Origin: Streptomyces sp. I6
GTDB taxonomy: Bacteria; Actinomycetota; Actinomycetes; Streptomycetales; Streptomycetaceae
Direction: 5' to 3'
Length of the DNA: 64,000 bases
Assembly: GCA_003725745.1 (NCBI GenBank)
Contig: RHDP01000001.1
Coordinates: 6,799,501-6,863,500 of the forward strand
Made by a program: the position numbers and the translations under genes. The notes beneath the pieces are model-generated. The model did no database searches and was not told the DNA's origin. It was given only the letters and a program-made list of their open reading frames with translations. Of this stretch, positions 8,986 to 16,889 are shown one piece after another. Position 1 is the first letter of the stretch, and each line of letters opens with the position of its first letter.

Positions 8986-9678
8986 GTGGAACACCGGCCG
9001 GCGCTTGCGGGACGCTGCGGCACGAGAGGAGCACAGGACGCGGAGCGCGGCTCCCACGGCCGCACCCGTCCCGAACCGTGCGTGATCGACTGCCTGATCA
9101 CCCGCCACCCCCACCTGCCCAGCGACCGGATGGGCCACCGCCTCAACGGCTCCGGGCGCTCGCTGATCATCGCCGCGGTCGGCGAGCTCAACGGCCTCGC
9201 CGTGACGGCGCGTGATCTCGCGCGCGACCGGCACCTGCGCTGGAGCCTGCCCGCCCACGGCCTGACCGCCTCGGTGACGCACTGCGGCAACCTCAGTGCC
9301 GTGGCCCTGTCGGCCGGCCCGCACGTGGGAGTGGACCTCCAGGACGAACGGGACCGGCCCGCCGCCCTGCGGTGGCTCGGCTCCCTCCTCGGCCGGGCGG
9401 AACCCGCCGGACTGCGGGACTTCGCCGAGTGCGAGGCGCTCATCAAGGCCTCACACCTCACCAAGGAGACCTTCGCGGGTGTGCGGCTGCCCGGCTGGAG
9501 ACCGGGATGGCGCCCCACCAACGCCCCTCCCTATCTGGTGTGCTCCACCACCTTCGGCACGGACACCCACCTCGCCCTCGCCGGCTCCCGGCCCGCGGCG
9601 GTGAGGTGGTGGTGGCGGCCGTCTCCCACCGCACCCGCCGCCCGCACCGGCACTCCGACCACCCTGGACCAAGGATGA
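8986..9678 (+). CDS. 4'-phosphopantetheinyl transferase (Sfp-like, divergent)
   Basis: A protein of about 230 residues with the two Sfp-type signatures in the right order: VGVDLQDERDR (Mg-binding Asp) and FAECEALIKASHLTKE (the W/F-x-x-x-E-A-x-x-K motif). These enzymes move the phosphopantetheine arm of CoA onto carrier-protein serines, here plausibly the ACP at 2322-2618 and perhaps the LstE carrier domain. GTG at 8986 is preferred because GGAGG lies 9-13 bases upstream; GTG at 8971 is an alternative. The N-terminal 30 residues are divergent, and the C-terminus ends in a low-complexity Pro/Thr stretch. The stop overlaps the following start (ATGA). Confidence 0.75.
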   Translation: MEHRPALAGRCGTRGAQDAERGSHGRTRPEPCVIDCLITRHPHLPSDRMGHRLNGSGRSLIIAAVGELNGLAVTARDLARDRHLRWSLPAHGLTASVTHCGNLSAVALSAGPHVGVDLQDERDRPAALRWLGSLLGRAEPAGLRDFAECEALIKASHLTKETFAGVRLPGWRPGWRPTNAPPYLVCSTTFGTDTHLALAGSRPAAVRWWWRPSPTAPAARTGTPTTLDQG

Positions 9679-10838
9679 CCGTCACCTCCGAGCCCGGGGC
9701 CCGACGGCCCTACACCCGCCGCATCTCACCGATCGAACGCGGCTATCTGACCGCCGCCGCGGCAGGCTGCCCGCAGCTGATCCAGATGGTCCTCGACGGC
9801 GAGGGCCACATCGACGCGGACGCCCTGCGGGAAGCCGTGCACACCGCCACACTCGCCAACCCGGGACTCGCCGTGCGCCGGCGGGCCGCTCTCTGGCGCG
9901 CGGACGGCCCCTTCCCGCCGGTCGTGGAACTCGCCGGGGCGGCGGACTTCGGCGCGCCCTTCTTCCACCGCGACCTCGACGTCGTGACCGGTCCCGTCTG
10001 CGAGGTCGGCATCGGGCAAGGACCGGCCACCCGCCTGGTCGTCCGCGCCAGCCATGTCGTCACCGACGGCCGGGGGCTGCGGCACTGGATCGCCGACGTC
10101 TTCCGCGCGCTGCGAGGCGAGGAGCCCCTCGGCGCCCTCTCGGACGTCGACGACGGCCACTTCCGTACCGCAGCCGGGCGGGTACCCCCCCTCGAGCCGC
10201 CCCGCCGGCTCGAGGGCCGGCCCGCGATCCTCGGAGAAGGCGCACCCGACGGCACGCCCCTGTGGAGCCGCCGCCGGGTGCCCGCACGCCCGTCGGCGAT
10301 CACGGCCCGGGTGGCCGCCGCCGTCTCCCGGAGCATCACCACGGACACGGGGCGCCTGATCGTGCCCGTCGACCTGCGCCGCCACGACCCCTCGGTGCGT
10401 TCCACCGCGAACCTCACCTCCCAGCTGGTGCTGGACGTCAACCGCGACGACGACTGGAAGCGGCTGCACGGCGAACTCATCCGCGCCCTGCTCCGCAAGC
10501 GCGAGGTCGCGTCGCTCAGCGGGGACTTCCGGCGGAACAACCCCTTCGCCAACACCATCGGCGAGGCATGGGCAGGCGACGGCTCCCACTTCCCCGGTAC
10601 GGCGATCATCTCCGACCACGGCCCGATCGACACCGGCGAACTGAGCACCGGCCGGTTCCGGCCCACCGCCTTCTACACCCTCCCCATGCTCGTGCCCTAT
10701 GTCGAGATGTTCGTGAGCGCCTGCCAGGTGGGGAACTCGACCGAGCTGACCCTCGCATGCCGCAACCGCCCGGGCGCACGCGAGGCGGCCGAAGCGCTCC
10801 TCGACGACGTCGAGGACGCGCTGGGCGACGCGCACTGA
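9675..10838 (+). CDS. Stand-alone condensation-domain-like acyltransferase
   Basis: A 387-residue protein resembling a free NRPS condensation domain or related acyltransferase. The active-site motif corresponding to HHxxxDG reads ASHVVTDGRG, keeping the second His, Asp and Gly. A later block, RLIVPVDLRRH followed by SVRSTANLTS, is shared almost word for word with the N-terminal domain of LstE (RIMVPVDLRRH, SSTANLAL), so the two belong to the same subfamily. No carrier or adenylation domain is attached. In this cluster it could join the ACP-bound acyl chain to an amine such as diaminopropionate. That is inferred from neighbours only. It is coupled to the PPTase by an ATGA overlap. Confidence 0.78.
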   Translation: MTVTSEPGARRPYTRRISPIERGYLTAAAAGCPQLIQMVLDGEGHIDADALREAVHTATLANPGLAVRRRAALWRADGPFPPVVELAGAADFGAPFFHRDLDVVTGPVCEVGIGQGPATRLVVRASHVVTDGRGLRHWIADVFRALRGEEPLGALSDVDDGHFRTAAGRVPPLEPPRRLEGRPAILGEGAPDGTPLWSRRRVPARPSAITARVAAAVSRSITTDTGRLIVPVDLRRHDPSVRSTANLTSQLVLDVNRDDDWKRLHGELIRALLRKREVASLSGDFRRNNPFANTIGEAWAGDGSHFPGTAIISDHGPIDTGELSTGRFRPTAFYTLPMLVPYVEMFVSACQVGNSTELTLACRNRPGAREAAEALLDDVEDALGDAH

Positions 10839-11023
10839 CCCGGCCCCTGCCCCGCGGACCCCGAAGGACGCCCCCGCATGTCGACGACCGAACAGACCGA
10901 TGACGGCTCGCCCGGCTCGCCCGGTTCGCCGGAAGCCCCCGGAACCCCCGGACCGGCCGTACACCCCCGGGGCCCCGGGAGTCCCCGGACCCGCGCCCCG
11001 GGGCGGCCTGGCTCCCCGCGTCG

Positions 11024-12520
11024 GTGGCGGCCGGAGCGGGGGAGCGGGAGGTGCGGAAGGCCGGTCCGGACTCCCCGGCACAGGACCGCGCCCCGGAGGC
11101 ATCCGGTACCCCTGCGGAGGAGCCCGCCGGGCCGCCCGCCCCCAGCGCGTGGACGTCCGCTGTGGCGATCAGCGGCAACTTCCTCGCCCTGCTCGACACC
11201 ACCATCGTGAACGTGTCCCTGCACGACACCGCCGCCCATCTCGGCAGCATCAGCCGGGTGCAGTGGGCGGTGACGACGTACCTGCTCGCCCTGGCCGCGC
11301 TCATGCCGGCCACGGGCTGGCTCGTCACCCGCTTCGGGGTGAAACGCGTCTTCGCCGGGGCGGCGACCCTCTTCCTGCTCGGCTCGGCGGCCTGCGCGTT
11401 CAGCAGCAGCCTGCCGGAGCTGACGGCCGCCCGCGCCCTGTCGGGAGCGGCCGCCGGTGTGCTCGTCCCCGCGTCGACGATCCTGCTCACCCGCGGGGTT
11501 CCCCGCGAGCAACTGGGCCGGGTGCAGGGGCTGAACGGCAGCGTGATGCTGATCAGCCCCCTGCTGGGACCCGCGATCGGGGGCCTGCTCGTGCAGGCGG
11601 GGGGCTGGCGCGCGGTCTACGCGGTGAACGTCCCCCTGTGCGCCGCCCTCGTCCTCGTCACCCTGCGCTGGGTGCGCGGGAATCCCCCGCACAGCCGGCA
11701 GGCCAAACCCCTGGACGTGGTGGGACTGCTGTCCTCGGCGACCTTCACCGTCTGCACGGTCCTGGCCCTCCGCGCCTTCTCCCGACTCGGCTGGACCGCA
11801 TCCGCGGACCTGCTGGTGCCGCTGCTCCTCGCCGCGCTGAGCGGTGCCGTGTTCGTGATCCGGGAACTGCGTGCCGCCTTCCCCCTGCTCGACGTGCGCC
11901 TGTTCGGCCACCGCGTCTACCGGACTGCCGCGATCAACATCTTCTGCCTCGGCTTCGTGCTGTACTCGCCGATGATGCTCATCCCGCTGTACTTCCAGTC
12001 GGCGCGCGGCGAGCCGCCCGTCACGACCGGTCTCCTCATGTCGGCCGGAGGCATCGGAGTGGTCGCCGCGTCATGGCTGTGCCGCGTCCTGATGAAGCGG
12101 ACGGGAGGAGGCGCCACCGTCGTCATCGGCGTCGCGCTCACCATGCTCGCCACCGTGCCGCTCACCGGCCTGTCCTCGACCACGCCCTATCTGCTGCTCT
12201 GCGTGAGCCTCGCGGTCCGGGGCCTGGGCACCGGCCTGACCATCGTCCCCGCCATGACCAGGGCCTACCAGTCGATCCGCGCCGAGTCCATCCCCGACGC
12301 CTCCGCACAGCTCAACCTCATCCAGCGCATCGGAGGCTCCGCCGCCCTCGCCGTGGTGACGGTGGTGCTGGAACGGGCTGCGCACCGCTACCACGGACTG
12401 ACCCCGGACGCCTTCGCCTCCTCCTTCGGCTGGCTGCTCGTCATCTACGGCTTCACCCTGGTCCCCGCGCTGGCGCTGTTCGCGGCCGACCGCCGGGAGG
12501 CCCGCCACGCCGCGGGGTGA
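11024..12520 (+). CDS. MFS drug:H+ antiporter (EmrB/QacA type, 14 TM)
   Basis: A roughly 498-residue major facilitator exporter. After a Pro/Ala-rich cytoplasmic N-terminus of about 45 residues it shows the DHA2 signatures: LDTTIVNVSLHDT in TM1, then RFGVKRVF after TM2, and GLNGSVMLISPLLGPAIGG in TM5 (antiporter motif C). Hydrophobic segments continue to residue 490. As the last gene of the PKS/diaminopropionate group it probably exports the product or provides self-resistance. The exact start is uncertain: GTG at 11024 has no good ribosome-binding site, and an ATG at 10878 in another frame has one nearby, so a frame slip in the low-complexity N-terminus is possible. The last 51 bp of the gene are part of the tandem duplication described at 12470-12784. 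Confidence 0.85.
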   Translation: MAAGAGEREVRKAGPDSPAQDRAPEASGTPAEEPAGPPAPSAWTSAVAISGNFLALLDTTIVNVSLHDTAAHLGSISRVQWAVTTYLLALAALMPATGWLVTRFGVKRVFAGAATLFLLGSAACAFSSSLPELTAARALSGAAAGVLVPASTILLTRGVPREQLGRVQGLNGSVMLISPLLGPAIGGLLVQAGGWRAVYAVNVPLCAALVLVTLRWVRGNPPHSRQAKPLDVVGLLSSATFTVCTVLALRAFSRLGWTASADLLVPLLLAALSGAVFVIRELRAAFPLLDVRLFGHRVYRTAAINIFCLGFVLYSPMMLIPLYFQSARGEPPVTTGLLMSAGGIGVVAASWLCRVLMKRTGGGATVVIGVALTMLATVPLTGLSSTTPYLLLCVSLAVRGLGTGLTIVPAMTRAYQSIRAESIPDASAQLNLIQRIGGSAALAVVTVVLERAAHRYHGLTPDAFASSFGWLLVIYGFTLVPALALFAADRREARHAAG

Positions 12521-12784
12521 CGGTGGCAGGGCCAAGGGCGCCCGGCGGACCCACCGGCCGCAAGGGGGGAGTCCGGCCGGAGGGCCGGCGCTGCGGGCGG
12601 GGGAGGACCGTTCCGCGCGTGAACCCGCTGGCGCTGTTCGCGGCCGACCGCCGGGAGGCCCGCCACGCCGCGGGGTGACGGTGGCAGGGCCGCGGCGCCC
12701 GGCGGACCCACCGGCCGCAAGGGGGGAGTCCGGCCGGAGGTCCGGCGCTGCGGGCGGGGGAGGACCGTTCCGCGCGTGAACCCG
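12470..12784. repeat. 158-bp tandem duplication including the 3' end of the MFS gene
   Basis: Two adjacent copies of about 158 bp run 12470-12627 and 12628-12784, and a third copy begins at 12785 and is lost after ten bases. Copy 1 starts within the last codons of the MFS gene (LALFAADRREARHAAG) and includes its stop plus about 107 bp of downstream sequence. Copy 2 repeats this with one small indel and few substitutions. The near identity indicates a recent duplication. Confidence 0.9.
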
Positions 12785-12785
12785 C

Positions 12786-13141
12786 TGGCGCTGTGCAGGT
12801 GGCGGCTCGGCCTCCTCGTGCCGAACGGGCCGCGGGGAAGCGGCCGGGACGAGGTGAGGCGGCCCGGGGCGTGCCGTGGTGTGAGGGCGGGTGCTCCGGC
12901 ACGGATCACGAAGGGCCCCCGCCGCGACGGGCGGTGGACCTGCCGGGGGCTGGTCATCGGCCGGAACCCGCAGGATGCCGGGGCCGGCCCGCAGCCGCTC
13001 CGGTGGGAGCGGGGCAGGCCTCTTCCGTGCCGTCTCCGGCAGCCGCGCCGGACCGCGTCCGCGGTCCTCCTCGACGAGGGCCGGTGGCCGCATCGGGCCG
13101 CCGGCGAGGACGTGCTTGGCCGTGGGGTGGCCCGGGCCGCC
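12786..13141. other. Non-coding or degraded interval
   Basis: High-GC sequence after the tandem duplication. I see no supported gene; long open frames here have no recognisable product and appear to be compositional. It leads into an IS4-type transposase remnant. Confidence 0.5.
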
Positions 13142-13540
13142 GGGCATCCGGTCATCGCAGGTGCGTACCGGGTCGGCGTCGAGCAGGAGATGTGGGCCCT
13201 GCCGGTCCTCTACCAGCTGCTGCGCCGGGCCATGGTCGAGGCGGCAGAGTCCTGGCCGGGCACCGATCCCGACCGCTGCGGCTTCACCATCGCCCTCCAC
13301 ACGGCCCGCGACATGCTGGTACGCGCGGAAGGAATCCTCGAGCAGGGCCTCGGGACAACTGGAAGCAAGGTCCTGGCAGCGCTGCTGCCGGCACGCCGGC
13401 CCCGCGTCAGCACCCGGAAGGTGAAATCGCCTATATCCCGATACGCGGAAAGGAAGTCGGACGGCCGCCCGGGCACGAGCCAGACGGTGACTGCCGTGAC
13501 GATCACGCTGCTACAGCCCCCGCCCCCTCGCCCCGAACCG
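13142..13540 (+). pseudogene. IS4-type transposase C-terminal remnant
   Basis: About 130 codons match the C-terminal region of streptomycete IS4-like transposases: HPVIAGAYRVGVEQEMWALP, RRAMVEAAESWPGTDPDR, CGFTIALHTARDM, and the terminal block VSTRKVKSPISRYAERK. The catalytic DDE core and N-terminus are absent upstream, so the gene cannot be functional. This is an insertion-sequence scar bordering the PKS cluster and helps explain the duplications and truncated genes nearby. Confidence 0.6.
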
Positions 13541-13592
13541 CCGGCGGCCACGGTCCCCCCAGTATGTCGGTGCCGGCAAGACCAGCAACCGC

Positions 13593-13826
13593 ATGGCGCG
13601 CGTCCTCGCCGTGCTGCAGGAAGAGCCCGAGCGGCGGTGGCAGGCCCGAGAGATCGCCGAGCTCCTCGGCGACGTCACCCTCGTCGCCACTTACCGGCAA
13701 CTCGCCCGCTGGAACAACTACCCGGCCTTGGGGGAACTTCACCGACGGGGCGCCTGCGCGCAGGCGCCGCGCGGGCCGCACGGCCCGGGATCAACCGACC
13801 TGACAGAGAGTCCTTCCAGGTGGTGA
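13593..13826 (+). CDS. Small winged-helix-like hypothetical protein (possibly part of the IS remnant)
   Basis: A 77-residue open frame beginning MARVLAVLQEEPERRW and containing AREIAELLGDVTLVATYRQL, which looks like a helix-turn-helix core. The open frame extends upstream through YVGAGKTSNR, so the true start is uncertain. The second half is a low-complexity basic tail and may be out of frame. I do not recognise a family. Proximity to the transposase scar suggests it is a passenger or remnant. Confidence 0.35.
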   Translation: MARVLAVLQEEPERRWQAREIAELLGDVTLVATYRQLARWNNYPALGELHRRGACAQAPRGPHGPGSTDLTESPSRW

Positions 13827-13859
13827 CGAGGCCGCCCGCCGCTGCCAGACTCCGGCGCC

Positions 13860-14456
13860 ATGCTCGCCGCTTACATCGAACAGCTCGGCTCCCCCGACAC
13901 CACCCGGTACGGCGAACTCCCCCAGCCTGCGGCACAGGCGGGCGAGGTCCTGGTCGACGTGAGTGTCGCCTCCGTCAACCACGTCGACACCTTCGTCCGG
14001 TCCGGGGCTTGGCGTACGCCCGTGACCTTCCCCTTCGTGATCGGCCGCGACCTGGCCGGCACCGTCGCCACCGCCGCGCCCGGCACCGGCTTCAAGGTCG
14101 GCGAACGCGTCTGGTGCAACAGCATGGGCCACGCGGGCCGGCAGGGTGCCGCCGCCGAGCGCGTCGCCGTCCCCGCCGACCGGCTCTACCGGCTGCCCGA
14201 CGGAGTAGACCCCGAGGACGCCGTCGCCCTGGCGCACCCCGCCGCCACCGCCTACCTGGCCCCGCACCCGCACGGCCGGCTGCAGGCCGGTGAGACCGTC
14301 GGCGCCCTGCTGGCCGCCGGGAAGCTGCTGCCCCCGGCGACGGTGTCGATGCCGCTGAGCGCCGCAGCCGACGCGCACGGCCGTCTGGAGCGCGGCGAGG
14401 TCCGCGGGAAGATCCTGCTCAGGGTGGAAGCGGAAGTCGCGCCGAAGAGGACTTGA
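13860..14456 (+). pseudogene. Zn-independent quinone oxidoreductase-like MDR protein with internal deletion
   Basis: A 198-residue open frame from the medium-chain dehydrogenase/reductase family. Residues 1 to about 135 form the GroES-like catalytic domain (SVNHVDTFVRSGAW, FVIGRDLAGTV, KVGERVWCNSMG). The following Rossmann NAD(P)-binding domain, expected to start after LQAGETV, is missing: the frame jumps to GALLAAGKLLPPAT and the normal C-terminal ending RLERGEVRGKILLRV. Family members are about 310 residues, so roughly 110 codons were removed in frame. Without the nucleotide-binding domain, activity is unlikely. A -10-like CAGACT lies about eight bases before the ATG, suggesting a leaderless transcript. 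Confidence 0.6.
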
Positions 14457-14475
14457 CGGACCATCGCGGGATTCG

Positions 14476-14504
14476 TTGACCCGCGTTCGGCGCACTACCA
14501 GAGT
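14476..14504 (+). promoter_or_regulatory. Probable promoter giving a leaderless mRNA
   Basis: TTGACC at 14476-14481 is separated by 17 bp from CAGAGT at 14499-14504. The predicted start point falls at or next to the ATG at 14512, and no ribosome-binding sequence precedes that ATG. Confidence 0.5.
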
Positions 14505-14511
14505 TCTCCCT

Positions 14512-15054
14512 ATGGGCGAATCAATCATCGACAATTCTCCGCTGTTCGAACTGCGCGCGGACATTGTGGTTTCCGCAACCCCTAAAGAGGTCTACGCGGT
14601 CGTCAGCGATTTGCCGCGCAGCGCTGAATGGAGCCCCGAATGCCGGGGCGGTGAATGGATCGGCGGAGAGCCCGCGGCAGTGGGCACGATCTTCCGCGGC
14701 GAGAACCTCCGCAGCGAGGAGGTCGTGGCCTGGGCCCCGCTCGTGCGCGGGACCTGGTACACCGAGGCCCGCGTCACGGCGGCCGAGCCGGGGGTGACCT
14801 TCCGCTGGATGATGCTCTCGCACGCCCAGGACGACCAGGAATCCGTCTGGGGCTTCGACATCGAGCCGCTCGCCGAAGGCAGCCGGCTGGTCCACCATTT
14901 CCGCATGGGAAAGGCGACCGCCGGAATCCACAAGATCGTCTCCGAACTCGACGAGGATGCTCGTAAGCGATTCGTCGCGGACTGGACCGCCAAGCTGGAG
15001 CGGGACCTCGACGACACCCTCAAGCGAATCAAGGACGTCATCGAATCCGCATGA
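14512..15054 (+). CDS. SRPBCC (START-like) family protein
   Basis: A 180-residue protein of the SRPBCC/polyketide-cyclase fold, a helix-grip pocket that binds hydrophobic ligands. The start is typical, with LRADIVVSATPKEVYAVVSD followed by LPRSAEWSPECRGGEW. The central strands read GTIFRGENL and TWYTEARVTA, and the long C-terminal helix ends in DDTLKRIKDVIES. Such proteins act as cyclases, lipid binders or stress proteins, and the sequence does not decide between them. It starts at an ATG without a Shine-Dalgarno but with a well-placed promoter. It is followed at 38 bp by a truncated ligase fragment. Confidence 0.75.
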   Translation: MGESIIDNSPLFELRADIVVSATPKEVYAVVSDLPRSAEWSPECRGGEWIGGEPAAVGTIFRGENLRSEEVVAWAPLVRGTWYTEARVTAAEPGVTFRWMMLSHAQDDQESVWGFDIEPLAEGSRLVHHFRMGKATAGIHKIVSELDEDARKRFVADWTAKLERDLDDTLKRIKDVIESA

Positions 15055-15092
15055 CGGGTTCCTTCCCGCGTACGTGAAACGGAGTGGGCGAG

Positions 15093-15413
15093 ATGTTTCT
15101 GCAACGAATAGGGAACAAGGGCATCCGGCTCGGGACGCTCTTCGACCGGGCGGCCGCCCGGCACCCCGGCAACATGGTGGTCCTGGACCACGACCTGGAC
15201 GTCGCGCCCGAACTGGGCCGGCGCCTGGCCCTGCCCGAGGTGGCCGAGCTGGTCGCCGAACTGGCATCGCGGCTGTGGGCCGCCGGGGTCCGCACCGGTG
15301 AGCGGATCGTCGTCCACAAGACCGACGGCTTCGACATTTCGCTGACGGCCTGCGCCGGCGTCCTGGACGGCGTCATCGAACAGTTCCGCAAGGCCCGGGT
15401 CGCCCGCGTCTGA
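15093..15413 (+). pseudogene. N-terminal fragment of an acyl-CoA/AMP-dependent ligase
   Basis: A 106-residue frame with the N-terminal part of an AMP-forming acyl-CoA ligase: GTLFDRAAARHPGNMVVLDH, then VAELVAELASRLWAAGVRTG and ERIVVHKTDGFDIS. Full enzymes exceed 450 residues. Here the frame reads into a short unrelated tail (GVIEQFRKARVARV) and stops before any AMP-binding motif. It is therefore a truncated relic or an internal-deletion product. The ATG at 15093 has GGAG eight bases upstream. Confidence 0.55.
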
Positions 15414-15520
15414 CCGCTCCGGCCGCGGCACCGGCCCTTCCCTGCCCGGACACCGTCGTCCCCGCATCCACCGCCCACAGCCCGCGCCGCGACCACCGGC
15501 GCGGTGGGAGTACGCACACC

Positions 15521-16889
15521 ATGGCTGAGAAGAACCCCAAGCGCCCGTGGATCACCGGCTGGGACCCCGAGGACGGGGACGCCTGGCACCGGGGCGGCCG
15601 CCGCACGGCCCGCCGCAACCTCGCCCTGTCCGTCCTCTCCGAGCACATCGGCTTCTCCGTGTGGACCCTGTGGTCCGTCCTCGTGCTCTTCATGACACCC
15701 GAGAACGGGCTGGCCTTCGCACCGGAGGAGAAGTTCCTCCTGGTCGCCGCCCCCACGGTCGTGGGAGCCCTGCTGAGGCTGCCCTACAGCTACGCCGTCA
15801 CCCGGTTCGGCGGCCGCGACTGGACGGTGTTCGCCACCGCCGTCCTGCTCGTCCCCGCGACCCTCGCCCTGTACTTCGTCCAGCAGCCCGGGACGCCGCT
15901 GTGGGTGTTCCTGCTCATCGCCGCCCTCTGCGGAGTGGGCGGAGGCACCTTCGCCTCGTCCATGACCAACATCACCGCCTTCTTCCCGCAGCGGCACCAG
16001 GGCTGGGCCCTCGGCCTCAACGCCGGGGCGGCAACCTCGGCGTCGCCGCCGTGCAGCTGATCGGCCTCGCCGTCATCCACGCGACCGGCCGCCGGCACCC
16101 GGAGTACGTCGCGGCCGTCTACCTGCCCCTCATCGTGGTCACCGCCGTACTGGCGGCCCGGCTCATGGACAACGTGGACGCCGTCCGCACCGCCCCCAGG
16201 CCCAGCGCGAGGCCGCCCGGTGCCCCGACACCTGGTGGATCTCCCTGCTCTACATCGGCACCTTCGGCTCCTTCATCGGATTCGGATCCGCCTTCGGACT
16301 GGTGCTCCAGTACGAGTACGGAACCTCGCCCGTGCAGGCCATGGGCTACACCTTCCTCGGCCCGCTCCTCGGGTCCCTCTTCCGGCCGCTGGGCGGACTG
16401 CTGGCGGACCGGCTGGGCGGGGCACGCGTGACCCTGTGGACCTTCCTCGGCATGGCGGCCGGCACCGCGGTGCTCCTCCTCGCCTCCGCCGCCGGTTCCT
16501 TCGGGCTGTTCGTCGGCGGGTTCACCGCGCTCTTCATCCTCAGCGGCCTCGGCAACGGGTCCACGTACAAGATGATCCCCGCGGTCTTCGCACGGCGGGC
16601 GGAGGCCACGGTGACCGGCGGAGGCGACGCCGCACGCGCTTTCGCCCAGGCCCGCCGGCTGTCCGGCGCGGCCATCGCCGTCGCCGGCGCGGTCGGCGCG
16701 CTCGGCGGAGCGGCCATCCACGTCGCCTTCACCGTCTCCTACGCCGACGCCTCCGGCACACCGGCCTTCCTCTCCTTCCTCGTCTACTACGCCGTGTGCG
16801 TCCTGATCCTCCGGTTCGTCTACCTCCGCCGGGAGCCGCCACCGGCCTCCGCCACCCCGGCCGGCGTGCGGGAGGCCAGCCGTGCCTGA
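15521..16889 (+). CDS. narK: NarK-type nitrate/nitrite transporter (two frameshifts)
   Basis: After repairing two slips this is a 456-residue MFS nitrate/nitrite porter. It begins RPWITGWDPEDGDAWHRGGR, the usual streptomycete NarK opening, followed by AFFPQRHQGWALGLNAG (the first nitrate signature; the repaired frame continues GGNLGVAAVQL) and a second signature region with GLGNGSTYKMIPAVFA. The slips lie at the G run 16026-16029 and the C run near 16191-16195; one added base at each gives a continuous frame of 457 codons. It brings nitrate in, or nitrite out, across the membrane for the reductase genes that follow. The stop overlaps the next GTG start. I saw no obvious GlnR-type operator in the upstream 107 bp. 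Confidence 0.85.

Noticed and set aside
401-9034. Very long minus-strand open frames opposite the PKS genes
   Set aside because: They are shadows of high-GC codon bias: no family motifs, Arg/Gly/Pro-rich composition, and the opposite strand carries clear enzymes.
12776-14293. A 505-codon plus-strand open frame
   Set aside because: Only its middle resembles an IS4-type transposase end; the rest is in the wrong frame over the MDR remnant and has random composition.
15414-15520. GlnR operator before the nitrate operon
   Set aside because: No convincing GlnR-type box was visible; the short region is simply GC-rich.
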